A stretch of DNA of 64,000 bases. Source: Ophthalmolycus amberensis. Lineage: Eukaryota > Chordata > Actinopteri > Perciformes > Zoarcidae. Numbering within the stretch: the first letter of the stretch is position 1; each line of letters starts with the position of its first letter. Positions 1-11,900 of the stretch are shown one piece after another. The notes beneath the pieces were generated by a model. That model made no database searches, was not told where the DNA came from, and saw only the letters and a program-made list of their open reading frames with translations. The position numbers and the translations under genes were made by a program. Where the stretch lies: contig JAFEUB010000907.1 in the NCBI GenBank assembly GCA_024529925.1, positions 174,001 to 238,000 on the forward strand, in the 5' to 3' direction.

Positions 1-5
1 GGGTA

Positions 6-7
<2 letters not shown>

Positions 8-49
<42 letters not shown>
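8..49. repeat. (CA)n microsatellite in cdk7 intron
   Basis: An uninterrupted CA dinucleotide run of about 42 bases lies in the cdk7 intron that ends at 87. It is a simple repeat and likely polymorphic in length. No function is implied. Confidence 0.97.
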
Positions 50-53
<4 letters not shown>

Positions 54-87
54 CAGTAATTTACATTTTGCTGCTTTGTACGTACAG

Positions 88-2460
88 GATCTGAAGCCCA
101 ATAATCTGCTGCTAGACGGCAATGGAGTGTTGAAGTTGGCTGATTTTGGTTTGGCCAAAGCATTTGGCAGCCCCAACAGAGTGTACACACATCAAGTTGT
201 TACCAGGTCTGTGCTTTTTGTCCATCTGATTGTGTGACTAATACAGATATTATCTGTTCATTACCTTGTCTCTTTGGTTCACTTAACGGAAATCTCCTGA
301 ACTAAATCAATTTAGATAAATGAATCCTCATGTGCTTAGTTTCATTAAATTAATTGTCTGTCATTAGGAGATAGTTGAGACTGGTTGATTCAATTCACCT
401 TAATTTCAGACACATAGGTAAGGTAAGACGTGTGTGACAGCACGTATTCTAAAATAGATGGTTAGACTCAAGCAGAACTCGTGGCTAAAGAATCTCGAGG
501 TTTCCCAGGTGCTGTAGGCTTCATTCTAGTTCAACAGGATGAATCTCTCTGGAGGAGTAGCGTACGTAATGCCTGTTTTAAGAGTTGTACAAAGTAACTC
601 TCTGTCTATTGATCCTTTTCTTAGGTGGTACCGCTCCCCTGAGCTCCTGTTTGGTGCCAGGATGTACGGTGTGGGTGTTGACATGTGGGCAGTGGGATGC
701 ATCTTGGCAGAGTTACTCCTTCGGGTGCACAAACCTCACTTCAAAGATATATATTCATACAGTAACAAGGAATGCTGTTATTTTTGCTTCCTTGCTTACA
801 TCTCTGTATGTCTCCTTTGCTGTAGATACCATTCCTGGCTGGAGACTCAGATCTTGACCAGCTGACAAAGATCTTTGAGGCTCTTGGGACGCCTACAGAA
901 GAAACGTGGCCGGTTAGTATCTTGTTTTTTTTCCCCAGTGATGGATGTTTTGGCTTTGCTCACAAGTGAAGTCCCTTGTTTAATTTGTTTGTCCTATATG
1001 TCTGCAGGGAATGAATAGTCTACCAGATTATGTGTCCTTCAAAATATTTCCTGGGACACCGCTGGAACATATATTTAGTGCAGCTGGAGACGACTTACTG
1101 GAGCTGCTACAGGGCCTGTTCACCTTTAACCCCTTGACGAGGACCACAGCTACACAGGTAACGCACCACTGAAGCACAGTAGCGTTTCTCATACTCTCAT
1201 TATAGGAATAATGTGCTATTGTTAAATGTATGCAGACACTGAAGACTGACAAGTCTCAAGGAACATTTTACATTTTAAGTTAAGAGATATTGAGAGATGT
1301 GTTGCAATAAACCATTACCCTAATGGTGAGTTTGATCAACATGATGTCTAGGACACGTATCCAGATGTCTTTTAATCTACACATTTTCCAATGATCAGCA
1401 TTTTACAGAGCTCTTTTGGAAACAGAAAGAAGGGAACAACAAAGAGTGAGATACAAGGAATAAAACAATGTTTTTCTTTTCTTGGAAACGGTTAATTCCT
1501 ACATCTTTTGGCATTTCTTTCAGACATTCAGTGAATAAGGTGACAAAAATAGATGTATACAAGAAGATAGTCTTGTAAATACATACTTGCAGTGTACTTT
1601 TGTAAGGACTGATTGCCCATCAGCAGGTGATGACATTATTTATACTGTTGTCTGTTCTCCAGGCTCTGAAAACGAAGTACTTCAGTAATCGACCTGGTCC
1701 CACTCCTGGTCCACTACTCCCCCGACCCAACGGTTCAGCTGAGGCTCTGAGGGAGAAGGAAACAATCGGGCTCAAGAGGAAAATCGAGGGCCTGGAGACA
1801 AGTAATCCACACATATTAGCTCAAAGTTGCTATCTGTACCTCTGTTAATCCACCAAGTACCTCCAAAGTCAAATAAAGTCGGTCAATATTATTATGGTTT
1901 AAACGGTGTCTGCCACAGAATGTTAGAGCCGGACATTTTAGAACATCCCACTCAGACCAAACCTACATCAAGCATGTTGTGACATGTTAGCCGAGTGAAC
2001 CGATCCTGTGCTCTCATGGTTATGCACACCACGATAATTGAACCTAGCAATTCAAAGGGTGTTGGCTGCTCATTTAACTGTAGTTAGAAATTCAGAATAT
2101 AGCAAAGTAGAACACACACACACAGTTTAGTGGACTGTGGTAGGCTATGATTTACTGGAGGAGGACCTTGGTGTTACTGGGAGGTTCAAAGCTTTTCCAG
2201 CTCCTGTGGTTTGTAAAATGTCTGGGTTGCCTGTACGCTATGCTGTATGCTACAGTATATTACAGAGAGAATTTCCAAATACTTAAAGTACGCGGAAACT
2301 TTAGATGTTTGCAGATTTGTCATTATCGGCTTGTTTTACTTGCACATGCAGTGTAGATGCAGTATGTCGCTGTAGTGTTCTGAAGTGTTTCTTAATATGT
2401 TTTGTAACAACAGTCTTTGTGTTATTTTCAGCTGTGATGAAGAAGAAGCTCATTTTCTGA
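88..2460 (+). CDS. cdk7: Cyclin-dependent kinase 7, 3' part of gene
   Basis: CDK7 is the catalytic subunit of the CDK-activating kinase and of TFIIH. It phosphorylates CDK T-loops and the RNA polymerase II CTD in the nucleus. Six coding exons are visible: 88-206, 625-724, 826-912, 1008-1157, 1663-1801 and 2432-2460, giving 207 residues and a TGA stop. The first begins at the catalytic loop (DLKPNNLLL), then the DFG motif and a T-loop with SPNR and YTHQ, holding the equivalents of human Ser164 and Thr170. The C-lobe follows (DMWAVGCILAELL), then NRPGPTPG and a basic KKKLIF tail like the human LPKKLIF end. All exon phases join without a break. The ATP-binding lobe lies left of the window. The usual APE motif reads SPE here. 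The piece matches the last 210 or so residues of the 346-residue human protein. Confidence 0.96.
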
Positions 2461-3349
2461 TGGGACCTTTGGTAATCGGATGATCACCATCTTCACACCA
2501 GTCCGTGGCTCAGCTGTCCCGCATCGCTCACAGGATCGTCCACTGGAATGACGCAAAAGAAGAAGTCCAGCGCAGAGACCAAAGGGCTCAGATGTGGTTG
2601 ACTTTAGGACATTTTAGTGGTAGCAGCTGTTAAATCAGTTGAGAATTGTGCCTACGGTTCGGTCGAAGGTGCTGCTGTCTGTAGCACCCCCATCGATTGC
2701 TGTACAACAGAGGTCAATAGCGTCTGGTCTTCCTTCATTGTAACAATGATGCCTCAGCTCTGGGAGCCTGTTGTAATATGTATATTTATGTGACTGAAAA
2801 TAAGAACAACCAAACAAACAAGCCTGATTTATTTCATGTATAGAAATTTAAATGGTGCAAATGCATATGTGGGATTTTCACTCTGTGGTCTTGACTACCT
2901 GAGCTCAGCATGGAACTACATTGGAATATATGATTCATTAGAAATAGTTGTCCGAGTCCACACAATACCATCCATACCGTCTACCTCATACAGACTGAGT
3001 TCATGTTTGAAGAAATCACAGGGTCTACTTTTCCTCCTGTTGAATATATGTGGTCATAATTATACTCGTGGTTTATTTATTCATGTGTCGGCGGGACTGA
3101 GGTGTGTTTCTGTGGCATAAGCCATAATGCCTCTTCAGGGCAGACAGGGCGACGCTTGGCTTGACAGTTTCATTCAGCAACGTGTTGCTCGGCATATCGT
3201 TCCCTCGCTGTCCTGTCTCGTCAACGTTACTGTGATTCAACGCAGTCTGACATGTCTGAGGCCTGATGCTCTGGCAGGTGTTCTGCCCTTTTGGTTTTCT
3301 GTCAAACAGTATCAGAGAGGAAGAGAATGAGAGTGTCACAGATTTAAAA
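2461..3349 (+). other. cdk7: cdk7 3' UTR (probable)
   Basis: No coding potential is seen after the cdk7 stop. The stretch runs to the first good poly(A) signals at 3350-3359 and is read as 3' UTR. The short open frames here show no protein-like composition. Confidence 0.5.
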
Positions 3350-3359
3350 AATAAATAAA
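3350..3359 (+). terminator. cdk7: Two overlapping AATAAA poly(A) signals, cdk7
   Basis: AATAAATAAA gives two overlapping canonical polyadenylation hexamers about 0.9 kb after the cdk7 stop. They are the first strong pair on the sense strand. Use in vivo is inferred only. Confidence 0.5.
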
Positions 3360-4307
3360 AAATCACACTTTATATCTAACCAAATCAAATTCTTTAACAA
3401 AAGCAGTGCAGATAGCAGTGCTATTTTATGTGTAATGTCATCTGCTTCAGTTCTCACAATGAGACCATGCATTAATTTCCCTTAAGCGATGTCTGACTAG
3501 TTTTAGTTTTTTAAAAAACAACATAAATGCTTACCTTTGACCATCCTCTTGTTTAGTGTGACCACTTTTTGGATCTGGGCACAGAGGGTTTGCGGTTATG
3601 GTCCCATAAGTTCAGAGAGAAGGCAACCTGTGTGATTTGTGCCTGTATTCATAAATGCTCGCAATACAGCACTGAGAAGGGACACAATGACTTTGTGTGT
3701 GGCGGTGAGTGGCTACAGTGAGTGTTGTATGTGTTCGGTAACTGGGTCAGATGACAGATCTGGCAAATAGCAGCACAGTCATGGAGAGCTACAGTAGCAG
3801 CCTTATCAGCTCAGCCTCATTCCAAGGCCGTTGCAGTGGCCATGAAAGCCCCTGTTGAACCAACACGCTGTTACAGAACAAGAGCACAGGGTTGGTGGGA
3901 GAATGTCATATTTGCTCATATGTCTGAATCAGCAAGATCAGCATATGGCATGACCTGCAGTGGGATGGATTAAGACTGGCATGAATAAAACTGCCAAGCC
4001 TTTTGTAAATTTAACCAAAACAGACAGGTTTACTGGTCTCCCTTAGGACGATATGTAATTTGGAGGATGTTGAAGATAGGCACTTGCATGACACAATAAC
4101 ATAACGCCAAACAACACAGATTCATATTCCTTACCAAGCCATAAGCTCCCCAGCTGTTGGAATCATTTCATCCCACAGCAAATAAAAACAACAGCTCCAC
4201 AAATGAATTAAACACACTGCCTCGTATAAAGGTGCTGAATGTGAGCCAGACGTAAAGGTGATAGAAAATGTTCTGCCTATTACCAATAGGTGTTAAGTAA
4301 TTTACAT
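3360..4307. other. Intergenic, cdk7 to hAT element
   Basis: No gene, RNA or clear repeat was recognised in this stretch. It is ordinary AT-leaning intergenic sequence that ends at the target site of the hAT element. Confidence 0.5.
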
Positions 4308-4766
4308 GATGTGGGCAGTGGCGGCTGGTGGAATATTTTCTAGGTAGGGCCATCCTATCAATTTCAGCAAACATCCCAGTATGATTTAATGCAAAAAAAT
4401 GTAAGTATCAAACACGCATTATTACTTTGCAGTTAAATATTTAACATTTATTCCAACACGAAAAAAAACAGTAAATAACACTTATATAATATAATATAAT
4501 ATAATATAATATAACATGTTTATTTATTGAGATGCCCCTATGGACCTTGTTATAGGAGGTAAAGATCAGGAGATGTAAACATGAAGTGTAATTATGAATA
4601 CTGATGTTAAATTAAGCTATGATGAGTTTTCACTGTTAATTTAACATCTCTATTACATGTTGATGCCTCCATGACCAAGTTAAGCAGATGAGACTGAGGA
4701 CAACTCTGTAGAATAAAAGATGTTCACTTTGCATAATATGTAGCTTGACAGAGTTCTCATGTGTGT

Positions 4767-4855
4767 CCTGGTGTTCTCATGTTTCCTTACCTCCTCATCC
4801 CTCACTCCCTACCCTGGTGTTCTCATGTTTCCTTACCTCCTCATCCCTCACTCCC
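4767..4855. repeat. Tandem duplication, 2 copies, 46-bp period
   Basis: A 43-bp block beginning CCTGGTGTTCTCATG at 4767 is repeated exactly from 4813. It lies inside the hAT element, so it is probably a property of that element or this copy. Confidence 0.9.
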
Positions 4856-5130
4856 GTAACTGTCCGTGCTGGATCCGTCCCCGTTGTTTAAAAAAGCTAA
4901 ATAAATTATTAGCATGACGTCATCCAGCTAGCCAAACCTGTCTGGTGTACAGCTGGTACAGAAGCTTCGCATGTACTGCTTCCCTTTCCCGCGAGTCTGC
5001 TGTCTGATTGTGAGGTCAGGCTGATCTGAGATCAGCTCTTTGGCTGCAGAATCTCCGCCAAAGTTCTCCTCTCAAACGAGACATGGAGGAGAGCTCGCGC
5101 TGGCGCTCGCGCGTAGAGACTTCTCCTGAC

Positions 5131-5310
5131 GAGAACGCGCAGCTAGGGGGGCAAAAATATTTTTGTCCCTACACTGAATCTATTTGAGGGCGCTGATTGG
5201 CTAAATTGTATGTCACTCATTTATATCTGTAATCAGCAATTGGCTAAACTGCTTCATAGACCCGCCTCTTTTGGGCTAAAACGATTTTGCCGCCCTAGCT
5301 GCGCGTTCTC
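5131..5310. repeat. 18-bp perfect inverted repeat inside the hAT element
   Basis: Bases 5131-5148 (GAGAACGCGCAGCTAGGG) are the exact reverse complement of 5293-5310. The match extends inward to about 26 bp with one mismatch. The loop is about 145 bp. It may be a subterminal transposase-binding structure or the end of a nested element. Confidence 0.85.
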
Positions 5311-5739
5311 AGTGTCGTGCACACAGGCAGAGAGCACGAGCAGACGAGCACAGGTGGAGAGGACGTGCAGGAAAACCATATATTTTGCGCAGATATCACA
5401 TTTTACACATATTACTGGGTACATTCCACAGTTCAAAAACACAAATATTTACAATTTGTATAATTTATTATTATTATAATTATTATTATTTTTTTCTTTT
5501 TTTGTGTGGCTCAAGGTGGGGCCATGCCCCATTGCCCTCTATTGACCAGCCGCCACTGGATGTGGGGCATTATCATATTCAGCTCCAGATCCCTCGATAG
5601 ACTTGTGTGCTGTAGATGTTTTTGAATAATCGTGTTAAATCTCATAAAATTGTTCCACATTCATTTAACATTCCTTGGTCTTCTAATGTGTTTAAGGTTT
5701 TATTGCAATTAATTTGTGACATCTGGCTTTGTGTTGGTG

Positions 5740-5908
5740 ATGTGCAGTGGGAGGAGAGACAGGGAGGAATTAAGGGGGGGGGGGGAGGACAGGCGCGTTG
5801 TTCTCGCGCGGGTGTGATGGTGGTGGTTTCATAAGGAGGAAGAAAGCGACTGAAGCAGTGAGCTCCTCACACTCTTCAACGGATTTTATTTATTGTCTCC
5901 CCGCAAAA
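5740..5908 (+). promoter_or_regulatory. serinc5: Probable serinc5 promoter and 5' UTR
   Basis: The sequence just before the serinc5 start is G/C-rich with a run of G from about 5773 and several CpG pairs, including GCGCG steps near 5800. This suits a housekeeping-type promoter. No TATA box was seen and the transcription start cannot be placed. Confidence 0.4.
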
Positions 5909-8900
5909 ATGTGTACGCCGTGTTGTGTCAAGCAGGTGAGCAACAAATACCGTCTTACCGCTGTTTCTTTTCTTGGTCAACGGTTGTGAATGATACTATG
6001 ACGCGGTACAGAGGAGCGTTAAGCTCGGTGTAACGTCGACTTCGGTCTTCTTCTACTGTTTGTATCATATCTGTAGCCATTCATCGTCTGCTAACGCGAG
6101 TCGTTTTCACGTCGCGGTTGAATGCCCGAGACCAATGTCAGCCACTGCTATTCATTAACAATATGAAGATATTATAATACCCTCTCTGAAATGATGGCAT
6201 AACTTCACTGTAGTGACGTTATCGCCGTTGGAAGACAAAGAGAGAGACGAGGCAACGAGCTAAAACTGCAGCCGCAGCACACCGCGTGGAGCAGCCGACC
6301 TACAGTACCTGCTATCAGAACGTCATATCTTACAGATGTGTTGCACGGAAACAGAGAAACATTTTGGGTTTACAGAGTCAGACGCGTATTGTCTGCGTCA
6401 TTTTAGGTGGTGAAAAGGCGTCTGCGTTGTGGTTTTCTTGTTTTCTTTTCAGTAATGCACAGTTGCACTTTTCCAACCAATGAGGAACATCTCGCTCCCC
6501 AGCTCAAAAACTTCAGGCCAAAGCGATTACAAGCTCGTCTGGCGCTTCTTCTCTCAGTTAAACAGCCTTATAGAAATGGTATGGTTTCAATTGTGTTTCT
6601 TAATTGGTTATGGACATTATGTTATTGTTGCAGAATTAATTGTAAAAGGCAGACTCACTTCTAAGATGTTTGAGGTCAGTTTGAATTTGCAGAATGCCTT
6701 ACAATAAACCGTATTATACACACCACTGTAAATAGTATGGCTGCTATTGGAGCTGAAACAATAAGTTGATCATGTTTCGATTGAATATCAACAATTTTGA
6801 TAATTGATTTATCATTAGTATTGATTGATTTATTGTTAAGGTAATTGTTAAAGCAAAGTTCCAGCTTCTGTATTGCAAATATTACCTGGTTTTCTATGTA
6901 CATTTCATTTCTTTGGGTTTTTGACTGTTGGCAGGACTAAAACCATTTTGTGTCTTTTTATACATCAAGAAAATAATCTCCAAATTAGCCAGTAATTAAA
7001 CTAATTGGTGGTTTCATTGTTCATGTTTGTAATAACATGAAGTTGCAGAATTGCTTTGAAAGGACAACAAGCTCGTGATTTGTATTTAAATTAGGAGAGG
7101 ATTTTCTTCAATACAGTTTTTTTTTTTTACCATATGGGTTACCACTGCTGAGCTGGTCTGGTCAGGAATTTAATTACACATCCCTCCTCTAAGGGAGCTC
7201 ACTTCTATTTCCTGTTCTTTTCAAATACGGGGTGATGGAAACGGGGAAGGATTAAGAAGGGCAAACAATAAAATCAGTCTTGTGTACGCTGCTGGTGCTA
7301 ATCCCTGTCACAGGCACCCCCATTTAGTTTTGTCGCCATCTCTATTTATGTGTAAACTATGTGTAATTAGCTTTTTTTTTGAGTATGCATATATGTGCCC
7401 CTCTTGAGTTTTAGAGTAGCTTAAATCGATGTGTGGTCTGTTAATTTCCTGTGGTTAGGAGGCGGACGTAAGGGAGGGTGGGTGTTGTTTGGGTTAGATT
7501 GGGAGAGGATTGGGAGAGGGGAGCCGGATGGCGTGGGAGCAGCTCACTTGTAATTTCGAAGTGGGATCAGGGATGCAGGCCATGATATTGTGATGGGATA
7601 GGGGGTAGGCTTCTGCTAATGTTGAGTTTTGTCCAAAGCGCTGCAAGTGTAGGACAGGACTGAAACCATGTGGGTGTTTCAAGCAGCACAGCTACGGTTC
7701 AGGCAACGCTGGCAGTGCACATATGTCCAGAGGACACTGGTCCAGCAAGTAGCACCTACCCCCTGGCCTGTGAATGTGTGAGCAAAAAGACTGTTTTGAC
7801 ATTGTACATTTCTGGCCTTGGCTGTCTTGCCTTTCTCAGGGTGCTGCAAAGGGCCAAAGGTATTTGATAAATGAGGAATGGTAGACAAGATATTGCTTTT
7901 ATTATTGGTGTTTTAAAAAAAAATATATTCATTCCATGATTGATGCCGTTTCAGTGTATTTTTGTAAAACGATTTCTGCAATTCTTAAGAATGCCAGCTG
8001 ACTGTAATGAGATTTCCCATATCAACAAATATTGTGAAATCCTGAACGTTTATCTGTAGCCCAGCAACAAACGCCAACACGGGTGTCCGTCTGTAAAATC
8101 ACTTGACTTGTACAACTATTACCCCTCAGGTAAATACGTTCACCAAACATCTGTACCAGTCAGTGGTGTATAAAGTACCCAAAAGCCATACTTGAGTAAA
8201 AGTAAAGTTACCTTACTGGAAAACTACTCCAGTGAAAGTCACCTATTGGAATACTACTTGAATAAAAGTCTTAAAGTATCTGATATTTATTGTACTTAAG
8301 TACAAAAGTCATTTTCTGATATTAAATGTACTTAAGTATTGAAAGTAAAAGTACAAGTAAATGCTGTTAATTAAAAAGCAAAGGGTCAGAATTTTGAGAA
8401 TGATGAAGTTTATTCTTTTAAGTGCTGTGGCCACCATGACCAAGGACATGGAGCTGTGTTGAACATAATTGGGTTGGCTGTGATCCATCCAGGAGCAACA
8501 ATGTTCAACATAATATATTGTACATAAGTATACTTTTGCATCTACTATGAACTTATGATCATAATTCTCCGAAAAGCAATATGACACTATGAAGTAGTTG
8601 TAACAGTGCGTTTATAAGTATGCTCATTCAGACTAGAGGATGTAGAGGGCCAATGCATAATATTATGTTCAGCAAAAAATATCCACTTGATGCATCAGGT
8701 GAGTGTTTTGAGAAAGGACACCTGCCAAATGGGCCTCATTTGCACAATAGACAAAGGTTTTGCTCAAGCTGGATCTGCAATTGGGCAACTGCTACTACCA
8801 TCATAACTCCATCTGATCATCCACAAAATGACTCAAATATCAAAACATGATCAATACTAAAGCAGCACCGAAAGTAACCCAGTCATTACTTGAAACTGAA

Positions 8901-11900
8901 AAATGTCCTGTTCGTCTTCAAAGGACAATTCTATTAGAATGTAAAGAAGTTACATTGTATTAGAATGTAAAGAAGTTACATTGTATTAGAATGTAAAGAA
9001 GCTGCAGTGTATAGAATGATTCCATTGAAGTTATTCCTTTTTAAATGTTTTAGACGAGTCACTAATCACTTTAAAAGAGTGATTATAGCTGATTTAACTT
9101 ACAGACATGAGATTGATCTTCTCATGTCACTCTTTATACAATGATATAAATTCATCCCCGTTTTATTGATATCTTACGAAAAGTTACTCCTCATTTTTCG
9201 TGCGTTTTTCCTGCAAAAGTCCAGCAACATGAGTCTGTTTTCGCTTGTTACATGCATACTGTCGATTCAAAATAAACTTCCATCTTCACAGGAAACAACT
9301 AACGTTAAGGTTTAGGCGATGAAACTACTTAGTTAGGTTTAGGAAAAGATCGTGGTTTGCATTAAAATATCTACGGAAGTGGCGTTGCTTAAGTACGGAA
9401 GTCACGTCACAAATAAATCAACATTGGCTTCTCGTTTCACACACGGCACTAACTGCGGCCTCCTGTAAAAGTATCAGTTTTCTTTGCGAAATGTAGTGAA
9501 GTAAAAGGAAAAGTCAACAGAAATATAAATAGTAAAGTAAAGTACAGATACCCAAAAAACGACTTCAGTACAGTAACGAAGTATTTCTACTTCGTTACTA
9601 TACACCACTGGTACCAGTCCACACCAACAAGAAGTGAGAATAACTGGTCAACTGTATCCCTGTGAGACATGTCTGCTGTTTTCAGCACCCCCTCAGGAAT
9701 TTAGCTGTGGTCAGCAGCAGCAGGAGCTTGTTTTCCCACAGGGACCTCACTGGCAATCTCTCATCTCTTTTGTCTGCCTCTGAACTGCCGTGCGGCAGCC
9801 ATAACGTCTTACGCAAGCTCCTCCTCGTCACATCTTCCCATGACTTGTCTGTGTAATTCAGCATTTGTGAGCAAGGGTTGAGGGTGCTGATGTAAGCGTC
9901 TGAAATGCCAGCTAACTCTGCATGGTGCCTCGGTTGAGCCAACAGTAAGGCTGTGGCTAGGAAGCACATTATCTTGTGTTCAACCGTTGCTTTCTGAAGC
10001 GTCACACTAGTGAACAATACACTTTGGGAAGTGAAACAGACCGTTGGCTAAACACAGCATGACGTTGGATAAGCCTGTGCCCGTTGATCTGATATTGCCT
10101 TGTTGTCTTCCCCGTTCTTGTTTGGTCTGTTTCCTTTGGTTGTTTTTGTGACGGGACTCCTTCGTCTGCACGGGATTGTTTCATTTCTGCCCTTATTGCT
10201 CAGCTCTTCACTGTACCTTCTTCTTTATCTGTCTTTTCCTTTATTTCCATCGGACTTAAGTTCCTCTCTGTTGGTTGTAGCTAGGGGCTGTATTTGCCAA
10301 GAGAGAAGCAAAGACTTCCCTTTGTGTATAGGAAACAGAGCAGTGATACATTTTTGCTGTGTGTATACAACTGCCTAGCTATATGAACAATAGTGGAGCT
10401 GTCAGTCACAACATGAGAGGAAATGGAGTCTTTGACTGGACCTTGGGCCAACCGAAGTATGAGAAAGATTCTGCCTCGTGTCTTATTTTTTTGTTTTTTC
10501 GCTTTTACCTCTTTTCCTTTTTTTTCTCCTCACTCCCTTCAACCCATTGTTGTAATTTGAGGTTAGAGGGTGTGTACCCTCTGCAGTTTCGACTGAGATG
10601 TTGGTCTGTCATGATTCATTGTGGCCAACTTTATCCACAGTGGCCACTGTGATTAAGCTCTTACCAACAGGTAGTTCCCTCAATTGTAAAGCAGCCAGCC
10701 ACAGCATAGTCTACTTATGTAAGGCAGAATGTTCTATGGTGAAGTAGGACGGGGAACTAATGAATGTATTTGAGCAGTCACACTGTCGAGTTGTAAAGTT
10801 GTTTTGACAGTGCTCATCTCAGCTATCAGTCATGTGACATGTCTGTCTGGGGTTTTTTTCCACTGAAAACGTTTTGCTTTTTCACTACTGATAAACATAA
10901 AGTCAATATCTTAAATCAGCTGATGAAAGTAATTCCCTCTGTTTAAATCTTGGTAATGGAAAATCCCCATCAGCCACAGGAAGAACAGATTGCTTCTTTA
11001 GTCTGCTGCCAAATACTCCTTTCAGAAATGCCACATGTACGACCAATAGTACTTTATTCTTTTAGGTTATTCCCTGTAGGAATAGGCTAGGCTCAGACTA
11101 GGCTGGTTGATGGAGGAGAAATCCCTTAACTAGCTCTGCATCTGTCTAACCCTCCTGATTCTCATTCCCTGTGCCTACTGTGATACAGTGAGTGACCTAT
11201 TTTATTTTGCAATTGGACTGTTTGTATTGCGTAAGCAGCCGTGTCCGTCTGGCTATGTGCTGAGTTAACCCAGTTGTTTGATTTCGGCTTCCCTTGTCAT
11301 TTCCTGTTTGTTAAATACTGCAATTCTTTTCATCACTGCTTGGTTGAGGATAATAAGACGGTAGAGAATGGAGGGGGAAAACCATGGTAATCATCATCAA
11401 CGCTCTGATAAACAGGTCACAGATGTGGTCTTGTTGACTATATGTAGGACTGTGTCATGTTTGTTGATTAAGCATCCAGTTGTAGGTCAGAGTCCTTGTT
11501 TAACCATCTGAGGTCATGCTGACTAATTCTGTCTCTGCAACCACTTGCTTCATGTTGAATGTCATTTAGGTATTCTCACTGCTGTGTCCATTGTCCATCT
11601 TCTCTATGTATGGCTGATTCCTGTGTGTGTGTGGGCTTTGAGCAATATGGTCATCCGCCCGACCCCTAGAACAGCTAGCTGGGGAATGAGTGATTTAGAG
11701 TAAAGGGCAGCTGAAGACAACAAAGAAAGGGCAAAAGGGAGGAAGAAAGATGAGATGATAGCAATACCCCTCCCAAGTAACAGGGTGGGGGAGGATAGAG
11801 GAAGTGAGATGAAGGGAGTGAAACAGAGAGCTTCAGCCGGAGTGTGAAAGAGACGAGTCTTTGTCTCTCGAGAGTCCCACAGTCACAGTGTAGGGAGGCC

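Larger units (their letters stand above)
4316..5558. mobile_element. Non-autonomous hAT-type DNA transposon with perfect 8-bp TSD
   Basis: The 1,243-bp element starts CAGTGGCGGCTGGT and ends with its inverse, ACCAGCCGCCACTG. It is flanked by an identical 8-bp direct repeat, GATGTGGG, at 4308-4315 and 5559-5566. A CAGTG-type terminus with an 8-bp target duplication is the signature of hAT elements. No transposase frame is present, so it would need one supplied in trans. Inside are a 46-bp-period tandem duplication, a short TATAA repeat run near 4484-4513 and an 18-bp perfect inverted repeat. The perfect target duplication suggests a fairly recent insertion. Confidence 0.92.
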
